From: Pontixanthobacter aestiaquae
GTDB lineage: Bacteria; Pseudomonadota; Alphaproteobacteria; Sphingomonadales; Sphingomonadaceae
Assembly: GCF_009827455.1 (NCBI RefSeq)
Contig: NZ_WTYZ01000001.1
Location: 2,551,001-2,615,000 of the forward strand
Direction of reading: 5' to 3'
DNA length: 64,000 nt
How positions within the stretch are numbered: the stretch's first letter is position 1; the number at the start of each line of letters is the position of its first letter. The translations under genes were made by a program, and so were the position numbers. Below the pieces are notes generated by a model. The model was not told where the DNA came from and searched no databases. It saw only the letters and a list, made by a program, of their open reading frames with translations. Of this stretch, positions 7,590 through 18,086 are shown piece after piece.

Positions 7590-8492
7590 TTAGATGCCGT
7601 CAACGCTTTTGCTGACGAGAATGTTCACTGCCACGCGGCGGTTCTGCGCTTTACCGGCCGCTGTATCGTTGCTGGCTGCCGGATCGGCTTCCGCCATCCC
7701 GGTGGGGGTCAGCATCCGGTACGGTTTCCAGCCGCATTGCTGCTGTAGATAGTTCACAACCCGGCCCGCGCGCTTCTCGCTCAGTTCCTGATTGGTCTCG
7801 TAGCTGCCGGTGGAGTCGGTGTAGCCGACGACCAGCAGCAGAGCATTGTCCATCGCACCCGCTTGCGATGCTGCACTGCACAGCTCGTTTCTGGCTTGAG
7901 CCGACAGATTGTATTTGCCTGTATCGAAATAGACGTTGGTCGTGCCTTTGAGGTTATACTGATCGATATCGCCGAACCGGCCGCGCAGGGCCTCGGTCGC
8001 GGCGGCATTTTTCGTAATTGCGGCACCTTGCTCGCCGAAGCGCTGGTCAGTACCGTTGCGGATCATGTTCGCAGTTCTGAGATCCTTGTTCTTTGCCTTG
8101 ATCTCGCTGGCAAAAAGGCCGCCGTTCCATTCAACGGTCTCAACCGTGACGGGCAGGCCATTGAGTAGCGAATTCGCGCTCAATGTATCGCGGTCGAGAC
8201 CCAGAAATCCGCCGCTTGCCTCGATAACCGTGTTTTCAGTTATGGTCAGCATCGTCTGCGCGCCATCGGCGCTGGTGACTTGCACCCTGTCGCCATTGCG
8301 CGCCGAAATGATGCCTTTGACTTCGGGCCCCTGGGGCGCAGTCTCGTCGGGCAACATGCGCTCACCCAATACAACAATGTCTTGGTCATAGGCAGCGGGC
8401 TCAAGCTGCTGAGCCGATACGCCCACAGGTAGAGCCGCTGCAAGCACAGCAAAACTAACAGGAATTCTGGAAATACTGGTTAGGGGTTTCAC
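7590..8492 (-). CDS. OmpA-family outer-membrane protein
   Basis: About 300 residues: signal peptide ending GVSA, an N-terminal domain of unknown type (about residues 55-165, with a KGIISARNGDRVQVTSADG segment resembling a small beta domain), then a C-terminal OmpA peptidoglycan-binding domain with VYFDTGKYNLSAQA, VVGYTDSTGSYETNQELSEKRA and QNRRVAV. The GTG start at 8492 was preferred over the ATG at 8513 because AGGAG stands 7 bases before it and the resulting N-terminus is a clean signal peptide. Likely anchors the outer membrane to peptidoglycan. Confidence 0.88.
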   Translation of the reverse strand: MKPLTSISRIPVSFAVLAAALPVGVSAQQLEPAAYDQDIVVLGERMLPDETAPQGPEVKGIISARNGDRVQVTSADGAQTMLTITENTVIEASGGFLGLDRDTLSANSLLNGLPVTVETVEWNGGLFASEIKAKNKDLRTANMIRNGTDQRFGEQGAAITKNAAATEALRGRFGDIDQYNLKGTTNVYFDTGKYNLSAQARNELCSAASQAGAMDNALLLVVGYTDSTGSYETNQELSEKRAGRVVNYLQQQCGWKPYRMLTPTGMAEADPAASNDTAAGKAQNRRVAVNILVSKSVDGI

Positions 8493-8744
8493 ACTTTTTC
8501 TCCTAATATTCATTCAGAGCCGAACGCATATGCAGCGGGCTTGATCATCGGACCGTACGATTTTTGGCGTAAGCGGCTGTCAGAACCCCCTTCACCTCGC
8601 TTCACACAAAATGCGGCAAAGGCGCTGCGTGTTCCCGCCAGCCTTGCTGCCTTATGAACGGAATACGCAATATCCGGACGATCCGAGCGAACCATGCGGC
8701 AAACTGTAGAATAGGACCCGCCCAGCACCCCTTAACTGCCGGAA

Positions 8745-9443
8745 TTATTCCTCAGGCAACGCCCGCACCACCGCTTCCACGGTTGCACCGACCAGCGTTT
8801 CGATCCCTTCCTCGGTGGGGTGCACCCTATCACTCTGGATCATTTCCGGCTTTTGATAGATGGATTCGAGGAAGAACGGGACCAGTTCAGCACCATATTG
8901 CTGCGCCAGTTGCGGATAAATACTGTCGAATTCATTCTGAAACTCGGCAAAATTGGGCGGTGCGCGCATGCCCATCAGCAGGACGGGGATCTCGCGCTTC
9001 TGCAGCTCTTGCAGCATCGCTTCGATATTTTTGCGGGTTTCGGTAACCGGAAGACCGCGCAGTAGATCATTGCCGCCCAGCTCAAGGATAAACAGGTCGG
9101 GCTTGTCCTGCTGCCCGTCCAGCGTAAAAGTCAGGCGCTGCAGACCCGCGGCAGTGGTGTCGCCCGATACGCCGGCATTGGTCACGCGGGCATTGATCCC
9201 CTTCGCACGCAGGGATGCTTCGAGCTTGGCGGGGTAACTGTCTTCCGACGCGACATTATAGCCCGCGAACAGGCTGTTACCGAACGCCAGAATGCGCCGC
9301 TCCGGCCCCATTACAGGCTGCTCGGTCGCGGTATCACGTGAAGCCTCTGTCTCGCTCTTGGGCGCAGGTGCCTCGCTGCCACAGGCAGCCAGAAGCAGCG
9401 CGGACAATAATACTGGAACAATCGACAAACGGCGTAGTTGCAT
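8745..9443 (-). CDS. SGNH-family arylesterase/lysophospholipase lipoprotein (TesA-like)
   Basis: A 232-residue lipoprotein (lipobox LLAAC) with a GDSL/SGNH hydrolase domain: block I FGNSLFAGYN (Ser in GNSL), block II Gly in GVSGDTTAAGLQRL, block III GGNDLLRG and block V DRVHPTEEG with catalytic Asp and His. TesA-type enzymes hydrolyse thioesters, aryl esters and lysophospholipids in the periplasm. The ATG at 9443 has an AAGGAGG ribosome-binding site. It is divergent from an ABC ATPase-permease pair, the well-known tesA-ybbA-ybbP arrangement. Confidence 0.92.
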   Translation of the reverse strand: MQLRRLSIVPVLLSALLLAACGSEAPAPKSETEASRDTATEQPVMGPERRILAFGNSLFAGYNVASEDSYPAKLEASLRAKGINARVTNAGVSGDTTAAGLQRLTFTLDGQQDKPDLFILELGGNDLLRGLPVTETRKNIEAMLQELQKREIPVLLMGMRAPPNFAEFQNEFDSIYPQLAQQYGAELVPFFLESIYQKPEMIQSDRVHPTEEGIETLVGATVEAVVRALPEE

Positions 9444-9490
9444 CGGTGAGCCTCCTTGCTCGTACCCTTTTCCTATGCGATTGGACTTCA

Positions 9491-10204
9491 GTGGCAAGTC
9501 AAAACTCTATTTCCGCCCGAAATCTCACGCTGACTTATGATCCGGACAAAAATCCGGTCGAAGTCCTACGCGGGATCGATCTCGATGTGGCAACTGGCGA
9601 GGTGCTGGCGCTGCTCGGCCCCTCCGGTTCGGGCAAAAGCTCGCTTATGGCTGTGCTGTCCGGCCTTGAACGTGCCTCTGGCGGCGATCTCACCGTTGCC
9701 GGGCAGGATTTCACCACGATGGATGAGGACGGGCTAGCGAAAGCACGGCGCGGCCATATCGGTATCGTGTTGCAGGCATTCCACCTGCTGCCCACCATGA
9801 CCGCGCTGGAGAACGTCGCGACACCGATGGAATTGGCGGGCGATCCGGATGCCGCAAGCAAAGCCAAGGCGGAACTGGAAGCGGTTGGCCTAGGCCACCG
9901 GCTCGACCATTACCCAACACAGCTTTCGGGCGGGGAACAACAACGTGTGGCTATCGCCCGTGCGATTGCCCCGGGACCGGAACTGATCTTTGCCGACGAG
10001 CCGACCGGCAACCTCGACATCGCAACTGGCCATGACATTATCGAATTGCTGTTCCAACGCCGCGAAGAGACCGGCGCGACGCTGGTCGTTATTACGCACG
10101 ATGTTGAACTCGCCGAACGCTGCGACCGCATTGTGACGATCGGCGACGGTTTGATCGCCAAGGACAGTAAGCCCAAAACCAAGCCGGGCACCAAAGCCGC
10201 GTGA
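9491..10204 (+). CDS. ABC transporter ATP-binding protein (YbbA/LolD type)
   Basis: A 237-residue ATPase: Walker A GPSGSGKSS, Q-loop LQAFHLLPTMTALENV, signature LSGGEQQRVAIARA, Walker B LIFADEPTGNLD and H-switch ITHDV. This is the LolD/MacB/YbbA subfamily that pairs with FtsX-like permeases. The start chosen is a GTG giving MASQNSISARNLTLTY; upstream codons in the frame lie in the divergent promoter region. The stop overlaps the permease GTG by 4 bp (GTGA), so the pair is translationally coupled. Confidence 0.93.
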   Translation: MASQNSISARNLTLTYDPDKNPVEVLRGIDLDVATGEVLALLGPSGSGKSSLMAVLSGLERASGGDLTVAGQDFTTMDEDGLAKARRGHIGIVLQAFHLLPTMTALENVATPMELAGDPDAASKAKAELEAVGLGHRLDHYPTQLSGGEQQRVAIARAIAPGPELIFADEPTGNLDIATGHDIIELLFQRREETGATLVVITHDVELAERCDRIVTIGDGLIAKDSKPKTKPGTKAA

Positions 10205-12720
10205 GCGATACGATTTCCTGGGGCACCGCATGGCGTATTGCCAAGCGCGATCTGAATGCGCGCTTCAAAGGACTGCGGCTGCTTTTGGTATGCCTGTTTC
10301 TGGGCACCGGCGCTCTGGCAGCTATCGGCACACTAACCGGCGCAATCGAAAGCGAACTGGAAGGCCGCGGGCAGGAATTGCTGGGCGGTGATCTGGAAGT
10401 CGAGGTTTGGCAGCGTGATCTGCTGGATGAAGAGAAAGCCGCACTGGAAGAATTGGGCGAAATTTCGGGCGGAACGCGCCTGCAGGCCATGGCTTCTGCG
10501 GGTGAGAATGCAGCGCCGATCGAGCTCAAGGCTGTCGATACGAAATGGCCGCTCTACGGCACGCTGACTCTGGCCGATGGCAGCGAAGCATCTGCACCGA
10601 CACCGGGCGAAGCTTGGCTTGGGCAAGGCGCGATTGACCGACTGGGCATTTCGGTCGGCGACACATTCCGCGTTGGCCAGGTCGAACTGACCGCCAAGGG
10701 CATTATCGGCAATGAACCCGACCGGCTGAGCGAAGGGTTCCAGCTTGGCCCGACAATTCTTGTCTCCGAAGATACGCCCGCCGCGGCAGGATTGCTCGCG
10801 CCCGGTGCGATGTATCAAAGCAAATACCGTGTGGCGTTTGAAAGTAACCGCTCTCCTGAAGATGTTCAGGAAGAGCTTGAAGAGCAATTCCCTAACGCAG
10901 GCTTCGACTTTCGCACACGCGACCGTGCATCCCCCGGGGCAGACCGCTTTGTATCGCGTATGGGCGAATTTTTGACACTGGTCGGATTGGCTGCACTCGT
11001 CATTGCCGGCATCGGTATCGGCGGCGGTGTATCGTCCTATCTGGAAGCCCGCCGTGCGAGCATAGCCACGCTCAAAGTGCTCGGCGCATCAAGCCGGGAT
11101 ATTGCGCGCATATACGCGCTGCAGATTGGCGCTGCTGCGCTGATCGGCAGCTTGCTCGGGCTGATCGCGGGTGTTCTGGTGACACCGCTTCTCGCGGCTG
11201 CGCTAGACGGCTTGCTTCCGGTCGATACCGGCTTTGTGTTCGAACCAGCTGCGCTTCTCATCGCCGCCGCATATGGCCTGCTGGTCGCACTCGTATTCGC
11301 CGCGACACCGATCCTGCGCGCCCGGCGCTTCCCCGCCATGGCCCTGATGCGTGCCCGCGTGGTGCCGCTCTCGCGAGATGGACGCGCACTAACATGGGTC
11401 ATTGGCGGCATGGCCGGGATCATTGCGTTGGCGCTGTTGACCGCGCGACAACCGCTTCTGTCAGGCGGCTTCCTGCTCGGTGCCATAATTGTGCTGGGCT
11501 TGCTGGCCTTACTCGGCATCGGCATCCGCAAGCTGTCGGAGAAACTGCCCCGCCCCGCCAATCCGCTGATCCGCAATGCGATGGCCAATCTCCACCGCCC
11601 CGGATCATCGACCAGCGCGCTGGTAACGGCGCTGGGTTTCGGTCTCAGCGCCTTTGTTCTGCTCGCGGCGATCCAAAGCAGCATCGACGGCAATATCGAC
11701 CGGCGCGTGCCCGAACAGGCGCCTGACTACTTCGTGCTCGATATTCCGCGCGACCGCGTAGGTGAGTTCGAGACTCTGGTTCAGGCCGATCAACCGGATG
11801 CGGCCATCCGCACGGTCCCTGCCCTGCGCGGCGCCATCCTTGCCTATGGCGCACCCGGCAACATGATCCGCGTGTCGGATCTGGAAGAAATTCCCGATGG
11901 CGCATGGCCCCTGCGCGGAGAGCGCGGGCTGACCTATTCAGACGAGCTGCCCATCGGCAATTCGCTGACCGAAGGCGACTGGTGGTCGGCGGACTACGCT
12001 GGAGAACCGCTGGTCTCGGTCGATCAGGAATTTGCGGCCGCCATCGATTTGCAGATCGGTGACCTTTTGACCGTCGGCGTCTTGGGTGTCGAAAAGACCG
12101 CCCGCGTGGCCAATTTCCGCCAGATCGACTGGGAGAATATGGGCTTCAACTACGTCCTTGTATTCTCCTCCAATGCGCTGGCCGATGCGCCGCATAATAT
12201 CGCCGCCACCATCGAATTGCCCGAAGGCGCGCCAACCGGGCCTTTACTGCGGCAATTGGTCAAGGAATTTCCGTCCAGCTCGGTCATCGAAATCGGGCAG
12301 GTCTTGGCCGAGGCGCGGGTAATCCTCAGCCAAGTCGGCCTGGCGACATTTGCGGCAGCGTCCGTTGCCGTTCTTGCCGGTCTGGCCGTGCTGATCGGCG
12401 CCATCGCCGCGGCACGCGCCGCGCGCACCTATGACACGGTCGTCATGCGCGTGCTCGGTGCGAGCAGGCGGCAAGTGCTGGTCATGCAGCTCGCCGAATA
12501 CGGGATATTGGCGATCATTCTCGCCGTTGTCGCGCTTGGTCTGGGCAGCGGGCTGGCATGGCTGGTGATCACCCAGCTGTTCGAGTTCGACTGGCTGCCC
12601 GACTGGCTCGAAGTGCTCGCCGTTCTGGGCGGCGGTTTGGTATTTGTGCTGGTCTTCGCGCTGGCCGGCTCGCTGCCATTGCTGAAAGCGAAACCGGCGC
12701 AGGCGCTGCGGGCGCTTTAA
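10201..12720 (+). CDS. FtsX-like ABC transporter permease (YbbP type)
   Basis: An 839-residue inner-membrane permease: N-terminal helix (LLLVCLFLGTGALAAIGTL), a periplasmic MacB-like domain, two FtsX-type bundles (about residues 255-450 and 700-835) with TLKVLGASSRDIARIYALQI and VMRVLGASRRQVLVMQLAEYG, the typical coupling segments, and a middle soluble domain. This is the YbbP family partner of the ATPase upstream. The substrate is not known; the divergent SGNH esterase suggests lipid or lipoprotein-related export. Confidence 0.92.
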   Translation: MSDTISWGTAWRIAKRDLNARFKGLRLLLVCLFLGTGALAAIGTLTGAIESELEGRGQELLGGDLEVEVWQRDLLDEEKAALEELGEISGGTRLQAMASAGENAAPIELKAVDTKWPLYGTLTLADGSEASAPTPGEAWLGQGAIDRLGISVGDTFRVGQVELTAKGIIGNEPDRLSEGFQLGPTILVSEDTPAAAGLLAPGAMYQSKYRVAFESNRSPEDVQEELEEQFPNAGFDFRTRDRASPGADRFVSRMGEFLTLVGLAALVIAGIGIGGGVSSYLEARRASIATLKVLGASSRDIARIYALQIGAAALIGSLLGLIAGVLVTPLLAAALDGLLPVDTGFVFEPAALLIAAAYGLLVALVFAATPILRARRFPAMALMRARVVPLSRDGRALTWVIGGMAGIIALALLTARQPLLSGGFLLGAIIVLGLLALLGIGIRKLSEKLPRPANPLIRNAMANLHRPGSSTSALVTALGFGLSAFVLLAAIQSSIDGNIDRRVPEQAPDYFVLDIPRDRVGEFETLVQADQPDAAIRTVPALRGAILAYGAPGNMIRVSDLEEIPDGAWPLRGERGLTYSDELPIGNSLTEGDWWSADYAGEPLVSVDQEFAAAIDLQIGDLLTVGVLGVEKTARVANFRQIDWENMGFNYVLVFSSNALADAPHNIAATIELPEGAPTGPLLRQLVKEFPSSSVIEIGQVLAEARVILSQVGLATFAAASVAVLAGLAVLIGAIAAARAARTYDTVVMRVLGASRRQVLVMQLAEYGILAIILAVVALGLGSGLAWLVITQLFEFDWLPDWLEVLAVLGGGLVFVLVFALAGSLPLLKAKPAQALRAL

Positions 12721-12738
12721 GCTGCGCCCGGATGCCTA

Positions 12739-13206
12739 TTACTCAAAGGTAGATGCGCTTACAGGATCAAGCGGATCTTCGCCATATTTGTTGGGTCCTT
12801 TGGTTCCCGGCAAAGCCATCACCACGAGATAGGCGATGAATACCAGAAAGTTCAGGATCGGTACGAACGACAGGACAATATAGCCGACGTAAATCCACCC
12901 CGTCAGGTTCATATCGTGCAAGCGTCGGATCGATACTGCGACAGAGGCAACGCCGGTCAATATCAGCCAGATATAGGCCGGAATGAAAATCAACATCGCG
13001 AAGCCAAAACCGGCCCCCATTAGCGGACCCATCATCGCGCTGGTCGGGTCCAATGAAGACATACCACCCGCGAACAGAAACATCAGCGCGATCAGGGCAA
13101 TGATAATAATCGCGTTGAGCAATACAAACATCCAGAACTCTCTGCGTCCCGAACGCCCTTCAATCAGCCGGTACAGTTTTCTGTACGGCATCAACATATA
13201 TTCCAT
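12739..13206 (-). CDS. DUF805 membrane protein
   Basis: A 155-residue inner-membrane protein with four predicted helices. Family marks include YRKLYRLIEGRSGRREFWMFVLLN, the SIRRLHDMNLTGWIYV loop and the C-terminal GTKGPNKYGEDPL, all typical of DUF805 (YhaH-like). Function unknown. GGGAAGGGAC precedes the ATG. Convergent with the permease gene, 18 bp between stops. Confidence 0.93.
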   Translation of the reverse strand: MEYMLMPYRKLYRLIEGRSGRREFWMFVLLNAIIIIALIALMFLFAGGMSSLDPTSAMMGPLMGAGFGFAMLIFIPAYIWLILTGVASVAVSIRRLHDMNLTGWIYVGYIVLSFVPILNFLVFIAYLVVMALPGTKGPNKYGEDPLDPVSASTFE

Positions 13207-13270
13207 GATTAGTCCCTTCCCCCGTTAGTCCTGGGACTTAAAGCACCATATTTCCGTATTGCGCGCAATG

Positions 13271-13301
13271 AAAAAGGGGCCGCCTCGCGGCGGCCCCTTT
13301 T
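13271..13301 (-). terminator. Rho-independent terminator of the TonB receptor gene
   Basis: Strong GC stem with arms GGGGCCGCC and GGCGGCCCC, flanked by A and T runs on both sides; on the minus strand the hairpin is followed by TTTTTC. It lies just after the receptor stop codon at 13324. Confidence 0.88.
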
Positions 13302-13323
13302 GCTTGATTGGCTAAAGTTCGGC

Positions 13324-15897
13324 TTAGAACTTGAAGCGAACAACGCCACCGTAAGTGCGCGGTGCGCTCGGGTAACCCGAAACCGTACCGGCCTGCGCCA
13401 CACCGTCAAACACCGTAGTGATATATTGGTTGTTGAGCAGGTTACGCACGAAGGCACCAACTTCGATGCCGTTCTCCAGCTTCAGCGTCGTCGACGCGTT
13501 TACCAGGTTCACTTCACGGCTAAATATCTGGGTGTTGCCCAGTTGCGCGTTGAACGTCGGCAGGCCGTTATTGATCGGCGTGTTGCTTTCGTGATTGTAG
13601 TCAACACGCGTAACCAGCATGTTACCGCTCGCCCCGAATTCATGCGAGTATGTCGCCGAAGTAGAGATCGCGATTTCAGGGATACCAGCAGGCGTTACAC
13701 CTGTCAGATCGCCCAGAACACTGCCCGGGAAATCATCGAACAGCGGATCAAGGTAAGTCATCGCAAATGTCAGGACCAGACCGTCAGCGGGATTGATTGT
13801 GCTGTCGAGCTCGAAACCCTTCACAGATTGCTGACCGGCATTTTGCAGAGCAAAACCGGTTCCGGTGAATGCCAAGCTTTGGAAGCCTTTGATCGTCTGA
13901 TCGAAAACGGCCATGTTAACGCTTAGACCCGGCCATTGACCTTTAAAGCCGAGCTCGTACACTTCGGCATTCTCGGGACCAGCAAAACGTGAACCGCTGC
14001 GCAGGTTAGCAACAGCCAAGCCCGCATTGGTGATCGGCGAGTCAGGAGCAGCGAAGAACGATCCGCTCGGCCCCGCCACAAAATCTGCCGATGATGGACG
14101 GCTGTCACGAGACAAATTGACCGAGCTGGCTTTGAAGCCCGTGGCGTAGCTGGCGTAGATGTTGATCGAGTCCGACACCTGATACGCTACGCGGCCCAGA
14201 TAAGTGAATTTGTCATCACGCGTTTTGCCATCTTCAACCGCATTCGGAATAGTCAGGAATGGCGGCTGGAACTGGAATGCTTGCAATCCAAGGAACGGGT
14301 TACCCGGTCCGGTTGCTGCTGCCAGCAATGCATCTTGGTTCGCTTGCGGGAGGGCTTGGAACTGGTCGCGGGTGGTGACAGTACCGCCTGATGCGAGAGT
14401 GATAAACGCGTCCACAAGGTTGACTTGACCAAGTGGATCGGGACTGTTCTGCGAAAGTGCAAAGTCTTTCTTGTCATCGGTGTAGTTGAAGCCACCCGTG
14501 ATCACGAGACCGTCGAAAGGCTCGAAATCAACAGTACCGAAGATCGAGTAGGACGTATTGTCCATCGCGAAGGTTTCTTCGGACAGAAGCGGTGTGTTGA
14601 AAATAGTGTTCAGTTGAAGCCCAAGTCCTGTTTCAACAACGAGGAATGTGCCTGGGCCCGTTGGGGTCAACAGTTCGAACACGGTCCGGATATCGCTGCC
14701 GTTCTGGATCGCACTATCCTGCGTGATGCTTTCGTCGAAGTAATAACCACCAAGCAAGAAGTTGATCGGTCCGTCGAAATCCGAAGCTACGCGGAATTCC
14801 TGTGTGAACGTTTCAACCGACTGGTCACGGGTTTCCGTAGCAATCGATGCGCTGGTGTAATCAATGTCCGACAGGAAGAAGTTTTTCAGCTCACGATAGG
14901 ACGTGATCGACGTGAATTGCAGCGTATCGGTTTCGTAATCCATCTGGATCGAGCCGCCGTAATTCTCGACTTCGTTCGTAGGGACAAAGTTCAGAAACGC
15001 GTCGTAGCTGAAGAAGTCGGTGCTCAATTGGCCGCCAACCGCATTGATCGCACCGGTAACCGGACCAGCGACAAGCGTGCTGACCTGGCAGCAGACCTCA
15101 TCAATCTTCGAATAATCGGCAATCGCGCGGATCTTGAATTCCGGAGTTGGTTCAATCAGCAACTGGCCGCGTGTGGACCAGCGATTGCGATTGTTCTGCT
15201 CTTCATTCAGATTGACGATAGTCGCGTAACCGTCACGGCGGTTGTAGCTACCGTCGAGAGAGAACGCGATTGTGTCAGTGATCGGGCCGGTCACATCGCC
15301 TTTGATGACGACGTTGTTGAAATTACCGTAAACAGCTTCGACCGCACCACCGAATTCGAATTGTGGCTCACGCGTGACAACCGAAATGACACCGGCTGAT
15401 GCGTTCTTACCGAACAGGGTTGACTGGGGGCCGTTCAGAACTTCGATGCGCTGAACATTGGGCAAATCGGACAAAGATGCGGCCGAGCGTGAACGGAATA
15501 CACCGTCGATGAACACGCCAACCGATGGCTCGATGCCGAAGTTGTTATCGCCGTTACCAAAACCGCGAATAATGAATGTCGATGCCGACGATGTCTGCAA
15601 CTGGCTGACGCGCAGCGAAGGCGCTACTGTTTGCAGGTCGAGAACGTCGCGAATTTGCGCGTCTTCCAGGGTTTGGCCGGTAGTAACGGAAACCGAAATC
15701 GGCGTTTCCTGCAATGTCTGCTCCCGCTTGGACGCAGTAACGATGATCACATTGTCATCAACGGCGCCCTCTTCCTCAGCGCCGTCATCAGCGTCTTGAG
15801 CAAATGCGACGGAAGGCATTGCAAGCCCGAGAGCAGCAACACCAGCGAACAGCGTAGCACGCGTGGCTACGCCAGAATTACGTGTAGTAATTTTCAT
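13324..15897 (-). CDS. TonB-dependent outer-membrane receptor
   Basis: An 857-residue receptor: signal peptide ending VAFAQ, an acidic linker, a TonB-box-like NVIIVTASKREQTLQETP, plug domain with ADLQ-like DVLDLQTVAPSLRVSQLQ, IRGFG, VGVFIDGVFRSRS and IEVLNGPQSTLFGKNASAGVISVVT, then a 22-strand barrel ending in Phe (RFKF). This is the large sphingomonad receptor type; the ligand is unknown and no adjacent transporter or regulator hints at it. The ATG is preceded by GGGAGAATCC. Monocistronic, with its own terminator. Confidence 0.95.
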   Translation of the reverse strand: MKITTRNSGVATRATLFAGVAALGLAMPSVAFAQDADDGAEEEGAVDDNVIIVTASKREQTLQETPISVSVTTGQTLEDAQIRDVLDLQTVAPSLRVSQLQTSSASTFIIRGFGNGDNNFGIEPSVGVFIDGVFRSRSAASLSDLPNVQRIEVLNGPQSTLFGKNASAGVISVVTREPQFEFGGAVEAVYGNFNNVVIKGDVTGPITDTIAFSLDGSYNRRDGYATIVNLNEEQNNRNRWSTRGQLLIEPTPEFKIRAIADYSKIDEVCCQVSTLVAGPVTGAINAVGGQLSTDFFSYDAFLNFVPTNEVENYGGSIQMDYETDTLQFTSITSYRELKNFFLSDIDYTSASIATETRDQSVETFTQEFRVASDFDGPINFLLGGYYFDESITQDSAIQNGSDIRTVFELLTPTGPGTFLVVETGLGLQLNTIFNTPLLSEETFAMDNTSYSIFGTVDFEPFDGLVITGGFNYTDDKKDFALSQNSPDPLGQVNLVDAFITLASGGTVTTRDQFQALPQANQDALLAAATGPGNPFLGLQAFQFQPPFLTIPNAVEDGKTRDDKFTYLGRVAYQVSDSINIYASYATGFKASSVNLSRDSRPSSADFVAGPSGSFFAAPDSPITNAGLAVANLRSGSRFAGPENAEVYELGFKGQWPGLSVNMAVFDQTIKGFQSLAFTGTGFALQNAGQQSVKGFELDSTINPADGLVLTFAMTYLDPLFDDFPGSVLGDLTGVTPAGIPEIAISTSATYSHEFGASGNMLVTRVDYNHESNTPINNGLPTFNAQLGNTQIFSREVNLVNASTTLKLENGIEVGAFVRNLLNNQYITTVFDGVAQAGTVSGYPSAPRTYGGVVRFKF

Positions 15898-16011
15898 GGA
15901 TTCTCCCATCCTATGTTGTGATCGAGCCGCCCTTATGGTGAACGCTCCCCGATCCCAGTCTTAACTGTATGCATAGGTATGCCCTTAAAATCGCCGGAGT
16001 GAAAGCCTTAC

Positions 16012-16021
16012 GTTACGTAAC
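16012..16021. promoter_or_regulatory. Perfect palindrome GTTACGTAAC
   Basis: A 10-bp perfect palindrome in the 291-bp divergent region between the TonB receptor and typA, about 115 bp from the receptor start. Such a site could bind a dimeric repressor controlling the receptor; no regulator is adjacent. The rest of this intergenic stretch shows no further clear structure apart from a repeated TATGC. Confidence 0.3.
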
Positions 16022-16188
16022 CTTTCGCGGTAACTCCCGTGCGCTATCCATTTGTTGCACATAAGCCACAGCCGATTTTACCCCGCAACGCTTGCTGTTT
16101 CACAGGCTCTCCGCTAGGGCGCGCGCCATATTACACAGATTATGCTGCGCCGCACAAAAGCCAGCACATAAACCGAAAGCACAAATCA

Positions 16189-18024
16189 ATGTCCGCTAAC
16201 CAGCGCAACGTGGCGATTATCGCCCACGTCGACCACGGCAAAACCACACTTGTCGACCAGCTTTTCCGCCAGTCCGGCACTTTCCGCGAGAACCAGCGCG
16301 TGGAAGAGCGGGCCATGGATTCCAACGATCTGGAAAAAGAGCGCGGAATCACCATTCTCGCGAAATGTACGTCGGTCGAATATGGTGAAGGCGAAAATGC
16401 CCGCCGGATCAACATTGTCGATACACCCGGACACGCAGATTTCGGCGGCGAAGTGGAACGGATTTTGTCGATGGTCGACGGCGTCATCCTGCTGGTCGAC
16501 AGCAGCGAAGGCGCGATGCCGCAAACCAAATTCGTAACCGGCAAAGCGCTTGCGCTTGGCCTCAAGCCTATCGTGGTCGTCAACAAGATCGACCGTCCCG
16601 ATGGCCGCGCCGAAGAAGTGCTCGACGAAGTGTTCGACCTGTTCGTTTCGCTCGACGCCAATGACGAGCAGCTCGATTTTCCGGTGCTCTACGCCTCGGG
16701 CCGTGACGGCTACGCCAGCGACGACATCAACGCGCGCAGCGGCGATCTGACCCCGCTTTTCGAAACCATCGTCAGCCACGTCCCTGCCCCGCAGGCCGAC
16801 GTCGATGCGCCGTTCAAATTCCTCGTGACATTGCTCGACCGCGATAATTTCCTCGGCCGCGTCCTGACCGGCAAAGTCGAGTCCGGAACCATCAAGGTGA
16901 ACTCGCCGATCCATGCGCTTGATGGGGATGGCAAAGTTATCGAAACGGGCCGCGCATCGAAGCTAATGTCCTTCGAAGGTCTCGACCGTGTGCCGGTTGA
17001 GGAAGCGAAAGCAGGCGACATCATCTCGCTGGCCGGCCTCACCGTTGCAACTGTGTCGAACACGATCTGCGATCCCGACGTGACCGAGCCTCTGCAAGCA
17101 CAGCCGATCGATCCGCCAACATTGTCGATGCGTTTTGCCGTCAATGACAGCCCGCTGGCGGGCCGCGAAGGCACCAAGGTTACATCGCGCATGATCCGCG
17201 ACCGCCTGGCCCGCGAGGCCGAAAGCAACGTCGCAATCAAAGTCACCGAATCCAGCGACAAAGACAGCTTTGAAGTCGCTGGCCGCGGCGAATTGCAGCT
17301 GGGCGTTCTGATCGAAACAATGCGCCGCGAAGGTTTCGAACTCGGCATCAGCCGTCCGCGCGTCCTGTTCCGCGAAGACGAGAACGGCAAACGCACCGAA
17401 CCATACGAAACCGTCGTGATCGACGTCGATGATGAATATTCGGGCACCGTCGTCGAAAAGCTGGCCCTGCGCAAAGGCGAAATGACCGATATGCGCCCAA
17501 GCGGCGGCGGCAAGACCCGCATCACGTTCAGCGCCCCCTCGCGCGGCCTGATCGGCTATCACGGCGAATTCCTGACCGACACGCGCGGCACCGGCATCAT
17601 GAACCGCCTGTTCGAGAAATACGGTCCGTATAAAGGCAAAATCGGCGGCCGCCAGAACGGCGTTTTGATCAGCCGCGAAAACGGTGAAGCCATCACCTAT
17701 GCTCTCAACATGCTTGAGGAGCGCGGCATCCTGTTCGTGAAGCCGAAAGAGAAGCTGTATGAAGGCATGATCATCGGCGAAAACGCCAAGCCCGAGGACA
17801 TGGAAGTCAACCCCATGAAATCGAAGCAGCTGACCAACTTCCGCTCAAGCGGCAAGGATGACGCCATCCGCCTGACCCCGCCCAAAGTGATGACGCTGGA
17901 ACAGGCTATCGCTTACATCGACAATGATGAAATGGTCGAAGTAACCCCCGAAAACATCCGCCTGCGCAAAGCAACGCTCGACCCGAACGAGCGCAAGAAA
18001 GAAAAGAAACGCGCGGAGGATTAG
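16189..18024 (+). CDS. typA: Ribosome-associated GTPase TypA/BipA
   Basis: A 611-residue translational GTPase. G1 [11 protein letters not shown]2 region RGITI, G3 [15 protein letters not shown]4 NKIDRPDGR. Then EF-G-like domains II, III and V and the BipA-specific C-terminal domain ([52 protein letters not shown]). It acts in 50S assembly and stress adaptation. ATG at 16189 matches the family start; the frame is open some 150 bp upstream but those codons have no family counterpart. Confidence 0.97.
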   Translation: MSANQRNVAIIAHVDHGKTTLVDQLFRQSGTFRENQRVEERAMDSNDLEKERGITILAKCTSVEYGEGENARRINIVDTPGHADFGGEVERILSMVDGVILLVDSSEGAMPQTKFVTGKALALGLKPIVVVNKIDRPDGRAEEVLDEVFDLFVSLDANDEQLDFPVLYASGRDGYASDDINARSGDLTPLFETIVSHVPAPQADVDAPFKFLVTLLDRDNFLGRVLTGKVESGTIKVNSPIHALDGDGKVIETGRASKLMSFEGLDRVPVEEAKAGDIISLAGLTVATVSNTICDPDVTEPLQAQPIDPPTLSMRFAVNDSPLAGREGTKVTSRMIRDRLAREAESNVAIKVTESSDKDSFEVAGRGELQLGVLIETMRREGFELGISRPRVLFREDENGKRTEPYETVVIDVDDEYSGTVVEKLALRKGEMTDMRPSGGGKTRITFSAPSRGLIGYHGEFLTDTRGTGIMNRLFEKYGPYKGKIGGRQNGVLISRENGEAITYALNMLEERGILFVKPKEKLYEGMIIGENAKPEDMEVNPMKSKQLTNFRSSGKDDAIRLTPPKVMTLEQAIAYIDNDEMVEVTPENIRLRKATLDPNERKKEKKRAED

Positions 18025-18086
18025 AGCTCCTTTCAATTACACAACAACTCGTGCAACACTTCCTTTCTATTTTGGAGGGTTGAGTA

